DNA from: Paenibacillus oralis | Lineage (GTDB): Bacteria; Bacillota; Bacilli; Paenibacillales; Paenibacillaceae | Assembly (NCBI RefSeq): GCF_003863965.1 | Contig: NZ_RRCN01000001.1 | Coordinates: 3,802,304 to 3,866,303 of the forward strand | Direction of reading: 5' to 3' | Length of the DNA: 64,000 bases | Shown: positions 7,708-14,989 of the stretch, piece by piece | Layout: every line of letters starts with the position of its first letter | Position numbering within the stretch: the stretch's first letter is position 1 | Position numbers and translations under genes: made by a program | Notes under the pieces: generated by a model | Databases searched by the model: none | What the model saw: the letters and a program-made list of their open reading frames with translations, nothing else | Told to the model about the DNA's origin: nothing

Positions 7708-8673
7708 ATGAAGGGTAACCCGTGCAAAATCGTGGATTGTACAATACGTGACGGAGGATTGGTCAACAACTGGGACTTCAGCGTAGAGTTTGTCCAAAAA
7801 TTGTATGCCGGCCTGAACGAGGCGGGCATCGATTATATGGAAATCGGATATAAAAATTCGCCCAAGCTGCTCAAAGGCGCCGATCAGGCGGGACCGTGGC
7901 GTTTTCTTGACGATGATTTTCTCCGGAAGGTCATTCCTCAAAAAGGCCAGACGAAGCTGTCCGCCCTGGTCGACATCGGCCGCGTCGATGAAAACGACAT
8001 CCTGCCGCGCAGCGAAAGCCTGCTCGATCTGATTCGCGTCGCTTGCTACATCAAAGATGTGGACAAGGCTCTTCAACTGGTGCAGCTGTTCCATGACCGC
8101 GGGTACGAAACGACGCTGAACATCATGGCGTTGTCCAACGTTATGGAAAATGAACTGCTGGAAGCTTTCGAAATGATCCGGGAAAGCGTCGTGGACGTCG
8201 TCTATATCGTCGATTCCTACGGCAGCCTGGATTATAAGGATATGGAGTACCTGGTCAACAAGTTCAAAACGCATCTGCCGAATAAACGGCTTGGGGTACA
8301 TACCCATAACAATATGCAGCTGGCGTTTTCCAATACGCTCGTGGCCGCCGAAAACGGCGTCGAACTACTCGACGCTTCGGTATACGGTATGGGGCGCGCC
8401 GCGGGCAACTGCCCGACCGAACTGCTGGTTACGCATCTGAAAAATACGAACTACCGTCTGCGTCCGGTGCTTGGGGTGCTGGAAGAGCTGCTTATTCCGC
8501 TGCGCGAAAAAGAGGAATGGGGTTATTTGATCCCGTACATGATCACCGGGACGCTGGACGAGCATCCTCGCTCGGCGATGGCGCTGCGCGCATCGGACGA
8601 CAAGGACGGCGTTGTGGATTTCTACGACCAATTAACGACACCGGAAGTCAGCTTTGACAAAAAGAAAAAATAA
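7708..8673 (+). CDS. HMGL-like (DRE-TIM) aldolase-family protein
   Basis: A 321-residue TIM-barrel protein. KIVDCTIRDGG at the N-terminus is the divalent-metal DRE-type motif of HMG-CoA lyase, 4-hydroxy-2-oxovalerate aldolase and isopropylmalate synthase. GVHTHNNMQLAFSNTLVA supplies the metal-binding HxHN, and GMGRAAGNCPTE matches the conserved glycine-rich loop. The substrate cannot be told from sequence. GGAGAGG at 7690-7696 supports ATG 7708 rather than ATG 7669, which has no good site. It is divergent from feo and monocistronic. Confidence 0.82.
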   Translation: MKGNPCKIVDCTIRDGGLVNNWDFSVEFVQKLYAGLNEAGIDYMEIGYKNSPKLLKGADQAGPWRFLDDDFLRKVIPQKGQTKLSALVDIGRVDENDILPRSESLLDLIRVACYIKDVDKALQLVQLFHDRGYETTLNIMALSNVMENELLEAFEMIRESVVDVVYIVDSYGSLDYKDMEYLVNKFKTHLPNKRLGVHTHNNMQLAFSNTLVAAENGVELLDASVYGMGRAAGNCPTELLVTHLKNTNYRLRPVLGVLEELLIPLREKEEWGYLIPYMITGTLDEHPRSAMALRASDDKDGVVDFYDQLTTPEVSFDKKKK

Positions 8674-8680
8674 TGCCGCG

Positions 8681-8715
8681 AAAAGCTCGGCCCTCTGGGC
8701 CGGGCTTTTCTTTTT
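8681..8715 (+). terminator. Terminator of the aldolase-family gene
   Basis: AAAAGCTCGGCCC and GGGCCGGGCTTTT around a TCT loop, followed by CTTTTT. Confidence 0.9.
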
Positions 8716-8829
8716 GCGTCCGACATTTTTGGCGGGTAAAAGGCAGGAAATGCGCGGAATATGTTGAATAAGTTGAATAAATAGTTCTTAGGGTCATAGA
8801 CAGATACTTACCTCCGGAGGTTGAGGGCA

Positions 8830-10947
8830 TTGAGAATCAGGGCAGAGGCAAAATCGACAATCGTCCTAGGGGTAATCGGGCTGGCCGCGATGATCGGCGT
8901 TGTCTGGTTGTCGGCAACAACCGTTTTGCCGGAGGAAACCGGCAAGACGATGCAAACGCTGCATTTGCTGGCGGGTTTTATGTGCCTGGCCGTGTCTTAT
9001 TCCATCTTTGCCCAAGGATGGATCATGTTTATCGACAAGTTGTCCAGGCAGCGGCTCTATTCGGCCGCATTGTTTTCGGTGGTAGGAATACTGGACATGC
9101 TATACTCCGCCGCATACGGAGGAATCCCGCTTTTGGGCTTTGAGTCCGGACAGGGTCTGGCGGATTGGTTTTTAATGTTGTCCCATACGGTCGGAGCGCT
9201 TGGAATGCTGGCTGTTTTCGCTTCCTCCGAGAAGCGGGTGTCCAGCGGTCATAAAGTTACGGTGTTTTCTGCGGCGGCGCTGATCGCCGCTGCCGGTTTG
9301 ATATGGATGAACCGGTACGAGGGGAGGCTCGTTTCCGGTTTTGCGGCGGGTCTCCTGAACTCGGCGGCAGGCAGACTTACGCTCGTATTCGGCGTTTCCA
9401 TGCTGTACATTTTGGCGGTTGCCGCGATATTGTACAGTCACCGGGAAGAGCATCCGCCGGCCATCATGACGGTAACGCGGGCGCTGCTGTTTATGGTCAT
9501 GGGCCATGTGCTGCTGACGTTTCCTTTCAAGGATCCCCAAGGTATTGCGCAAGCGGCGGGCCAGTGTTATATGTGTTTATCCTATTATTTCGTGCTGAAA
9601 GGCGTTTACCGGCAGACGATCGAGGAGCCGATCCGCGGTCAGCACCAGGCCGAAGCGCGGATGAAGCACATGGCTTACCATGACGATTTGACGGGTCTGC
9701 CGAATCTAAGGCTTATGAAGGAGCAGCTCGGTGAATGGTTAACCGTTTCCGGGGCGTATACCGGGGTTGCGGTCATTAATATCGATCGTTTCAAAGCGAT
9801 CAACGATTCGCTGGGGTACAGTGCGGGGGACAAGCTGCTCACCGAATTCGGCGGCAGGCTGCAGGCGCTGTGTTACGCCGATGAGCGGGTGTACCGCATG
9901 GGGGAGGACGAGTTCGCTTTGATTTTGCCGCGGGTAGAAGGCGCCGAGACTGTCGAAGAACGGGCCAAGCAACTGCTCGGTTCGGTAAACCCCGCGGTGC
10001 TGATCGACGATACGGAATACCATATCTCGCTCAGCATGGGCTTGTCGGTGTTCCCGGTTGACGGCGATTCGGTTGATCAAATGATCCAATATGCGGATAT
10101 GGCGGTTCATCACGCCAAAGAGCATGGGGTTCATTTTATGCGGTACACCCCGGAGATGAAGAAGTATACCCAGTCCCGCGTGGAACTGGAGAACGATATG
10201 CGAAAAGCGCTGGAGCGCGAGGAGTTTTTTCTGGAGTTTCAGCCGCAGATGAGCCTGGACACCGGAAAAATGGTCGGGATGGAGGCGCTCGTCCGCTGGA
10301 AGCACCCGAAACGCGGGCTGCTTCCACCCAGCGAGTTTATCCCGTTGGCCGAGGAGAGCGGATTGATCGTTCCGCTGGGGGAATGGGTGCTCCAAACGGC
10401 TTGCCAGTACAATAAGATGTGGCAGCTTGCGGGATATGAGCCGGTGAACGTGTCGGTCAATTTGTCGATGCGCCAATTCCGCCAATACAATCTGGCGGAG
10501 CGGATCGGCGCGATTTTACGCGAGGTCGGCCTGGATCCCCGTTATCTGGAGCTGGAAGTGACCGAAAGTATGACCTACGATATCGATACGGCATTGGATC
10601 AGCTCCATCGTTTGAAGAGCCTGGGCATCCAGATCAGCATCGACGATTTCGGCACCGGTTACAGTTCGCTGTATTATTTGAAAAGCTTGCCGATCGACCG
10701 GCTGAAGATCGACCGCGCTTTCGTCAAAGAGGTTATGTACGACGGCAACGACGCGGCGATCGTCTCGACGATCACGACGATGGCGCATCATCTGAAACTC
10801 AAGGTTACGGCCGAAGGCGTCGAAAATGAGGAGCAGCTGGAGTTTCTGAGGCTGCAAAAATGCCATGAAGGTCAGGGATATTTGTTCAGCAAACCGGTAT
10901 CCGCCGGCGTGCTGGAGCATGAATTCCTTAGCCGGCTTGCCGGCTAG
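8830..10947 (+). CDS. Membrane GGDEF/EAL cyclic-di-GMP protein
   Basis: 705 residues. About seven hydrophobic helices occupy residues 10-250 (an integral-membrane sensor). A GGDEF domain follows, then EAL. The GGDEF motif reads GEDEF (second Gly replaced by Glu), with no RxxD inhibitory site upstream, so cyclase activity is doubtful. The EAL domain keeps EALVRWKHP, NVSVNLS, LEVTES, DDFGTGYSSL, LKIDR, AEGVEN and GQGYLF, the residues expected of an active phosphodiesterase. Predicted role: cyclic-di-GMP degradation, with the GGDEF domain perhaps sensing GTP. TTG 8830 is 9 bases after CCGGAGG; TTG 8821 abuts it. Confidence 0.92.
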   Translation: MRIRAEAKSTIVLGVIGLAAMIGVVWLSATTVLPEETGKTMQTLHLLAGFMCLAVSYSIFAQGWIMFIDKLSRQRLYSAALFSVVGILDMLYSAAYGGIPLLGFESGQGLADWFLMLSHTVGALGMLAVFASSEKRVSSGHKVTVFSAAALIAAAGLIWMNRYEGRLVSGFAAGLLNSAAGRLTLVFGVSMLYILAVAAILYSHREEHPPAIMTVTRALLFMVMGHVLLTFPFKDPQGIAQAAGQCYMCLSYYFVLKGVYRQTIEEPIRGQHQAEARMKHMAYHDDLTGLPNLRLMKEQLGEWLTVSGAYTGVAVINIDRFKAINDSLGYSAGDKLLTEFGGRLQALCYADERVYRMGEDEFALILPRVEGAETVEERAKQLLGSVNPAVLIDDTEYHISLSMGLSVFPVDGDSVDQMIQYADMAVHHAKEHGVHFMRYTPEMKKYTQSRVELENDMRKALEREEFFLEFQPQMSLDTGKMVGMEALVRWKHPKRGLLPPSEFIPLAEESGLIVPLGEWVLQTACQYNKMWQLAGYEPVNVSVNLSMRQFRQYNLAERIGAILREVGLDPRYLELEVTESMTYDIDTALDQLHRLKSLGIQISIDDFGTGYSSLYYLKSLPIDRLKIDRAFVKEVMYDGNDAAIVSTITTMAHHLKLKVTAEGVENEEQLEFLRLQKCHEGQGYLFSKPVSAGVLEHEFLSRLAG

Positions 10948-10958
10948 GGGATTTTTTT
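10929..10958 (+). terminator. Terminator overlapping the end of the GGDEF/EAL gene
   Basis: TAGCCGGC, TT loop, GCCGGCTA, then GGGGA and seven T residues. The stem includes the last codons and stop of the gene. Confidence 0.75.
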
Positions 10959-10978
10959 AACCTTATAGAATTTATAAC

Positions 10979-11390
10979 TCAACTTTCGCAGCAAAAAATC
11001 GGCAGGCAAGCCTTGATGTAGCTGGGTAAAGCAGCAATCCATTGCCGGAGTTGACGCTGAATCAGAGGCGGACAGTGCATTCCCGGCTTTTTGGGCTACT
11101 TCGTTGATTAAGTCGAGAACTGCTGTAGGGCAACCAGCCAATCGAGAGTGCCGACTTCGTCGCTAGCCGTTCGACCAGCCCATTGTGAGCATAGGAGTTC
11201 CCTTGTAAAACGTGCCGGTGGCATGATCTCTAAATCGTGCAAGCAACTCGACCACTTTACTGCGATCCGCTCAAACATGGAAGCATGGAAGCGTCAACGA
11301 AGAAGAGGGCGCCACGATCCGCCAAGGTCAGCGCATCTACCTTTTGCACCGTAGCTGTTTCGAGCAGTCTCAAATCGATGCTGGGTGAGA
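10979..11390 (-). pseudogene. IS4-family transposase remnant
   Basis: Read on the minus strand, DRSKVVELLARFRDHATGTF, then YKGTPMLTMGWSNG, matches the IS4-type motif in which VELL and an LTLGW-DG segment occur together. After frame disruption the sequence ends QLRQWIAALPSYIKACLPIF then CCES and a TGA inside the terminal repeat, as in many IS4-type elements. The catalytic middle is deleted and several frame changes are present, so it is inactive. Confidence 0.7.
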
Positions 11391-11508
11391 GGGCTGTCTA
11401 AAGTGTTCGTGTCTTGGTGTCTTTGTATCCCTGCCTGCTGCCTTTACACGATTATCCCTTTCGTTCAGAGAGCGGGAAAAATGAGGCGGTTCAGGTGAAA
11501 TGTTCGCC

Positions 11509-11560
11509 TTGATAAGGGAACGTACGTTTGGTATAATAAAATAAATAGAACCCACGTTCG
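11509..11560 (+). promoter_or_regulatory. Sigma-A promoter with two LexA (SOS) boxes
   Basis: TTGATA at 11509-11514, a 17 bp spacer and TATAAT at 11532-11537 form a near-consensus promoter. GGAACGTACGTTTG at 11517-11530 lies in the spacer and matches 13 of 14 positions of the Bacillus LexA consensus CGAACRNRYGTTYG. A second, weaker box AGAACCCACGTTCG is at 11547-11560, just downstream of the start point. Binding at both would block transcription until DNA damage. Confidence 0.72.
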
Positions 11561-11590
11561 TAAATTCTTGATATTCGGGGGCGAGTGAAC

Positions 11591-12493
11591 ATGGAGGTCA
11601 ATACGGGAACGGAACTTCAACCATTCAGCAGCCGTTATAACAGCGAGCAGGCCTGCATGGAGGCGGTGATCGCGATGAAGTGGCCGAAAGGCTTCGTCTG
11701 CCCGCGCTGTGCTCACACCCGGTGCAGTCGCCTGACTTCCCGGCATATCCCCTTGTTCGAGTGCGGAAAGTGCAAGCATCAAACGTCGGCTTTGGTCGGT
11801 ACGATTTTTGAAGGAACGCATCTGCCCCTATTGAAGTGGTTTAAGGCGCTGGAGTTGTTCCTGCTCCCTGACGGCATCTCGGCGATGCGGCTGAGCCAGG
11901 TGATCGGAGTCACCTACAAAACCGCCTGGTTGATGCTGCATAAAATACGCCATGCCGCCCTAGAGTTCGATGCCCGGGAGCTGCTCTGCGGAGACGTGAA
12001 GGTGAACAGCGACCTGTATGGGCGTAATCCGTCCCGGTGTCAGTTTCCGCATCCGTATGCCTCGGCGGTCGTAGCGGGATGCACGGTCACGGAATCGGGC
12101 GAGCCGGAGCAGGTCAAAATCCGCCTGGTGCCGCATAAGAGAGGAGACGGGAAAAGGGCAAACCGTCTCGAACTCGCTGCGTTCATCAACGGGCATGTGG
12201 ATGTCCGTACATCGGCGGTAGAGTCGTTTCCTCTAGCCTATCGGCTGTATACGCCCTTGCGAAAAGTGGTGAGAGAGGCGTGGGAATCGCTGAAGAGTAC
12301 GTATGTAGCCTTGGGACTGAAGCATCTGCAGGCGTACCTAAACGAGTACACCGTACGCCGCTCGCTGCGCCGGCCCGGAGCGGAAGAAACGATACGGCAG
12401 AAGTTGCTGCGCATGTGTGTGGTGATTCCGGCGATCCCTTACCGCCAGCTGATCGCGCGCAAACCGAACCAGCCCCTTGCGGCTGCGGCCTGA
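11591..12493 (+). CDS. Degenerate IS1595-like transposase, LexA-box promoter
   Basis: 300 residues. An N-terminal zinc ribbon (FVCPRCAHTRC and FECGKCKHQTS, residues about 35-70) is followed by the IS1595-type helical segment (GTIFEGTHLPLLKWFKALEL, then GVTYKTAWLMLHKIR). The catalytic region is eroded: the usual VEVDE-YxG, which holds the first catalytic Asp, reads VKVNSDLYG. The C-terminus keeps LKHLQAYLNEY. The loss of the Asp and the SOS-type promoter suggest a domesticated DNA-binding protein rather than a mobile enzyme (inference). ATG 11591 is chosen over GTG 11585 for spacing from CGGGGGCG. Confidence 0.7.
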   Translation: MEVNTGTELQPFSSRYNSEQACMEAVIAMKWPKGFVCPRCAHTRCSRLTSRHIPLFECGKCKHQTSALVGTIFEGTHLPLLKWFKALELFLLPDGISAMRLSQVIGVTYKTAWLMLHKIRHAALEFDARELLCGDVKVNSDLYGRNPSRCQFPHPYASAVVAGCTVTESGEPEQVKIRLVPHKRGDGKRANRLELAAFINGHVDVRTSAVESFPLAYRLYTPLRKVVREAWESLKSTYVALGLKHLQAYLNEYTVRRSLRRPGAEETIRQKLLRMCVVIPAIPYRQLIARKPNQPLAAAA

Positions 12494-12681
12494 TCGAAAC
12501 GCTGGAACGGTGGGGGGAGTTTGACGCTGATCAACTTAATGGGTAGGGGTTAGCTTAATGCGGATCAACTTGATTGGTGTGAGTTAACATGAACGGTGTG
12601 GGCGTTGCTGCAAACGGAAGGGTTCAGGCTACAGCAAAATCACGGTCTTTTCGTTTCCCTCGCGTCTTGTCCTTGGTCTAC

Positions 12682-12720
12682 TGTCATGATCTCTTGTCAT
12701 GATCTCTTGTCATGATCTCT
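12682..12720. repeat. Three 13 bp tandem repeats
   Basis: TGTCATGATCTCT is repeated exactly three times (12682, 12695, 12708) in a non-coding stretch of the fossil element. Confidence 0.9.
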
Positions 12721-13097
12721 AGTCCGGTCTGTTTCACCTCCCCTAAACCTGATTCCTTCTCCTAAGCCCGTCTAAATTATCTCGAAAAGATCTGCTTCTC
12801 TACCAAATATTTTCTTCTCCCAAGCTAGTCTGTTTCTCTGCTCCCCTGATCAAACGGGATAATCGTGCAAAGCGTCCGGACAGCGAGTGTTGATCTGCCG
12901 CCCACCCCAAGAAAAGAATACTTTACTTCGTTTGGCAGTTGATTTAGGTCAGGCTGATGTCTATAACAATGAAAGACACCTCTTCTGTCTGATCGCAGAA
13001 GCTCTTTACTCTCGCTTTACCAAACGAAGCGGTGTCTTTCTATTTTGCAAGCCGCCTATCTTAATTCTTTGAAAACCTGCGAAAGTTGAGTTATAAA

Positions 13098-13330
13098 ATT
13101 TCGGCGCAGGTAGAGAGGGGGGAGAAGAGTCTGGGGGCTAAGGGACACCAGAGCCGTTATTTGAGGAAAAACGGAGGTTTGCAAAATGTAACGGACACAG
13201 AAGACCTTATTTACCTCAAATCGGCCTGGATGAACTGGTTTAGAGCGAAATAGGGACATGTGGGTCCGTTAGCCTGGGAAATACCCGGGAAATGGGCGGA
13301 TAAGGTCGCTGGAGTCCGTTAGAGCAACGT
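13098..13330. repeat. Dispersed modular repeat, family A copy 2
   Basis: Starts directly at the right end of the fossil IS. Modules begin at 13138 and 13188 (direct), with inverted modules ending at 13273 and 13322. TAACGGAC at 13189 and its reverse GTCCGTTA ending at 13321 are the outer arms of a large potential hairpin. The sequence is very similar to the copies at 203-500 and 35070-35295. 13331-13474 shows only a small hairpin (GACGCCGTCAGGCGTTTTT at 13441). Confidence 0.88.
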
Positions 13331-13474
13331 CCACTGGATGTAGACTACAGATTGGAAAGGGCCGAGGTACTGGGGCGCTACTGTTCAGATGGGAACCCAT
13401 CCCTCCAATCGCTCCAAAGTAGAAGTCAGAGCCATTAAAGGACGCCGTCAGGCGTTTTTCTTACTTTTTCTCGG

Positions 13475-13505
13475 AAAAATAAAAAATCCTTACCATGTAA
13501 GGATT
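13475..13505 (-). terminator. Terminator of the tRNA operon
   Basis: On the minus strand AATCCTTAC, ATG loop, GTAAGGATT, then TTTTATTTTT. Confidence 0.9.
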
Positions 13506-13519
13506 CGTTGTATACATTA

Positions 13520-13593
13520 TGGAGCGGGTGATGGGAATCGAACCCACGCTACCAGCTTGGAAGGCTGGAGTTCTACCATTGAACTACACCCGC
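13520..13593 (-). tRNA. tRNA-Gly (anticodon UCC)
   Basis: The minus strand reads GCGGGTGTAGTTCAATGGTA through an anticodon loop CTTCCAA to GGTTCGATTCC and the acceptor CCCGC-T with an encoded CCA. All four arms pair. It reads GGA/GGG glycine codons. Second gene of the tRNA operon, 14 bases after tRNA-Pro. Confidence 0.97.
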
Positions 13594-13607
13594 ATCAAAA
13601 ACATTGA

Positions 13608-13684
13608 TGGTCGGGACGACACGATTCGAACATGCGACCCCCTGGTCCCAAACCAGGTGCTCTACCAAGCTGAGCTACGTCCCG
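13608..13684 (-). tRNA. tRNA-Pro (anticodon UGG)
   Basis: The minus strand reads CGGGACGTAGCTCAGCTTGG, an anticodon loop with TTTGGGA, then GTTCGAATC and the acceptor GTCCCG-A with encoded CCA. First gene of the two-tRNA operon. Confidence 0.97.
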
Positions 13685-13725
13685 TAAAGCTTCGCGGATC
13701 AGCCTCTAACGCGAAGACAAAATAT

Positions 13726-13754
13726 AATATAACACTTTTGCTGGCTCGGCGCAA
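13726..13754 (-). promoter_or_regulatory. Promoter of the tRNA operon
   Basis: On the minus strand TTGCGC (13754-13749), a 17 bp spacer and TATATT (13731-13726), about 40 bp before the tRNA-Pro 5' end. Confidence 0.6.
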
Positions 13755-13840
13755 CATAATTTTTCGTAAAGGAAGACATTGCTGTTTGGAAAGATTCATG
13801 AACAGGCGGGTTGGATAAAAATTAATTTATTAAATTTTTA

Positions 13841-13888
13841 ATATATGTGATTTAAATCACATATATTGTGAAAAATATCACTTATAAT
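13841..13888 (+). promoter_or_regulatory. Two FNR/Rex-like palindromes on the doxX promoter
   Basis: TGTGATTTAAATCACA at 13846-13861 is a perfect match to the Bacillus FNR box TGTGANNTANNTCACA, inside a 26 bp perfect palindrome (13841-13866). A second site, TGTGAAAAATATCACT, lies at 13867-13882. TATAAT at 13883-13888 is the likely -10. With a start about 7 bases downstream, the first box centres near -41.5, the class II activator position, and the second overlaps the core promoter, where a Rex- or FNR-type repressor could act. Confidence 0.7.
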
Positions 13889-13958
13889 AAAGACATCAAA
13901 GATGATCATCCTTCAAAAACAAAATTAATCGAACAAATCACCTTAAGGAGTGGTAAAT

Positions 13959-14498
13959 ATGTTTAACAACTTCCTGAGAACCAATAAAATCGCCATGTGG
14001 CTGCTGACCGTCATCCGGGTTTACCTCGGGTACCAATGGATTGAAGCAGGGTATCATAAAATTACCGGCGGCTTCGACGCCGCGGGCTTCCTCACCGGCG
14101 CGATCGCAAACAGTACGGGCGATCATCCCGCTGTCCAAGGCTGGTGGGCCACCTTCCTGGAACATTTCGCCCTGCCTAACGTAGGTATCTTCAACGTCCT
14201 TGTTCCTTACGGCGAGTTCCTGGTCGGCGTGGGGCTGATCCTCGGTACCTTCACCACCTTCGCCGCCCTGATGGGCCTGGTGATGAACGCGGCGTTCCTC
14301 TTCAGCGGAACGGTAAGTACGAACGCGCAAATGCTGCTGCTTGAAGTACTGGTGGTCGCCGCCGCCGCCAACGCCGGCAAAATCGGCCTCGACTACTACG
14401 TCCTCCCTTACCTGCGCAAACTGTTCGGCAAAAAAGGGAATGCAGGAACGCAACTGGGAGCACCCCAACCTCCGGTGAATGTGAAACATACGGCGTAA
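13959..14498 (+). CDS. DoxX-family membrane protein
   Basis: 179 residues with four predicted membrane helices: about residues 14-32, a long loop with HPAVQGWW, PYGEFLVGVGLILGTFTTFA, ALMGLVMNAAFLFSG and MLLLEVLVVAAAANAGK. The GYQWIEAGYHKI start and PYGEFLVG motif are typical of DoxX, a family linked to quinone-dependent oxidoreduction and redox stress. The exact reaction is unknown. AAGGAG at 13945-13950 favours ATG 13959 over the overlapping GTG 13950. FNR-like operators upstream suggest oxygen- or redox-linked expression. Confidence 0.88.
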   Translation: MFNNFLRTNKIAMWLLTVIRVYLGYQWIEAGYHKITGGFDAAGFLTGAIANSTGDHPAVQGWWATFLEHFALPNVGIFNVLVPYGEFLVGVGLILGTFTTFAALMGLVMNAAFLFSGTVSTNAQMLLLEVLVVAAAANAGKIGLDYYVLPYLRKLFGKKGNAGTQLGAPQPPVNVKHTA

Positions 14499-14536
14499 AG
14501 TGACTGGCCGAAATGGCAAGAAACTAAGATCTGCAG

Positions 14537-14574
14537 GCCCTTCCTAAGATTCTTTCTTAGGGAAGGGTCTTTTT
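14537..14574 (+). terminator. Terminator of doxX
   Basis: CCCTTCCTAAGA pairs with TCTTAGGGAAGGG and is followed by TCTTTTT. Confidence 0.9.
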
Positions 14575-14587
14575 CTGCGTTTTTGCG

Positions 14588-14800
14588 GAAGCTTGGGAAT
14601 AACGGTAAAAAATGGTCCTATTTTCATCGGAAAGAAAAGTGCAGCTAAAATAAAGGAATTTTTTTCCGCTATTGTGGAAGGATCGGGGTGCAAGGGTGAC
14701 TTTTCGGGTCTTGGTGGAGAAATAGGAACTAAAATTTCCGCTATTTTACGCAGAAGAAGGGGAATATCAGAAATAACGCCATAAATTACCGCTAATCTTC
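14588..14800. repeat. Modular intergenic repeat, family D
   Basis: The doxX to WYL gap holds about four modules of 30-33 bp resembling GAAATAnCG-n-ATAAATT-n-CCGCTATTTT: near 14597 (AATAACGGTAAAAAATGG), 14643, 14719 (GAAATAGGAACTAAAATTTC) and 14769 (GAAATAACGCCATAAATTAC). The module resembles that of family B at 31722-31930. Only one copy is in the window. No gene is supported here. Confidence 0.55.
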
Positions 14801-14908
14801 CCGGGAGGTAGTGCAAGCATCACCCCAACATGCTACCTCTACCTCCATCCGCCCCGTTACACAAGCCCCTAACCAATAATGACCAGCGGCCACCGTCTTT
14901 CGCTTTAT

Positions 14909-14924
14909 TGACATGGTGTTGTCA
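14909..14924. promoter_or_regulatory. Candidate operator upstream of the WYL regulator
   Basis: TGACATGGTGTTGTCA, a perfect TGACA-N6-TGTCA inverted repeat, lies 66 bp before the start. A TATACT at 14937-14942 is a possible -10. A near-identical site occurs at 15907-15922 before the partner gene. Confidence 0.6.
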
Positions 14925-14989
14925 CCTAGCTGCCGGTATACTCATAGCAGGGAGTCGTCGCAGGGACTCATAGCAAGGGGGAAGTTTGC

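Larger units (their letters stand above)
10971..13097. mobile_element. Fossil IS4-type element with a nested gene
   Basis: The two ends carry a perfect 21 bp inverted repeat: 10971-10991 contains TATAACTCAACTTTCGCAG, and 13077-13097 is its reverse complement. The left end holds a decayed IS4-family transposase on the minus strand. The right end (about 12925-13060) holds GAAAGACACC/GGTGTCTTTC and CTTCTG/CAGAAG inverted repeats typical of an IS leader. The core between is not IS4 sequence but an unrelated transposase-like gene with its own promoter. 12550-12680 and 12725-12900 show nothing recognisable. Flanking target duplications were not identified. Confidence 0.7.

Noticed and set aside
14544..14816. 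90-codon antisense frame after doxX
   Set aside because: It runs through the doxX terminator and the modular repeat D.
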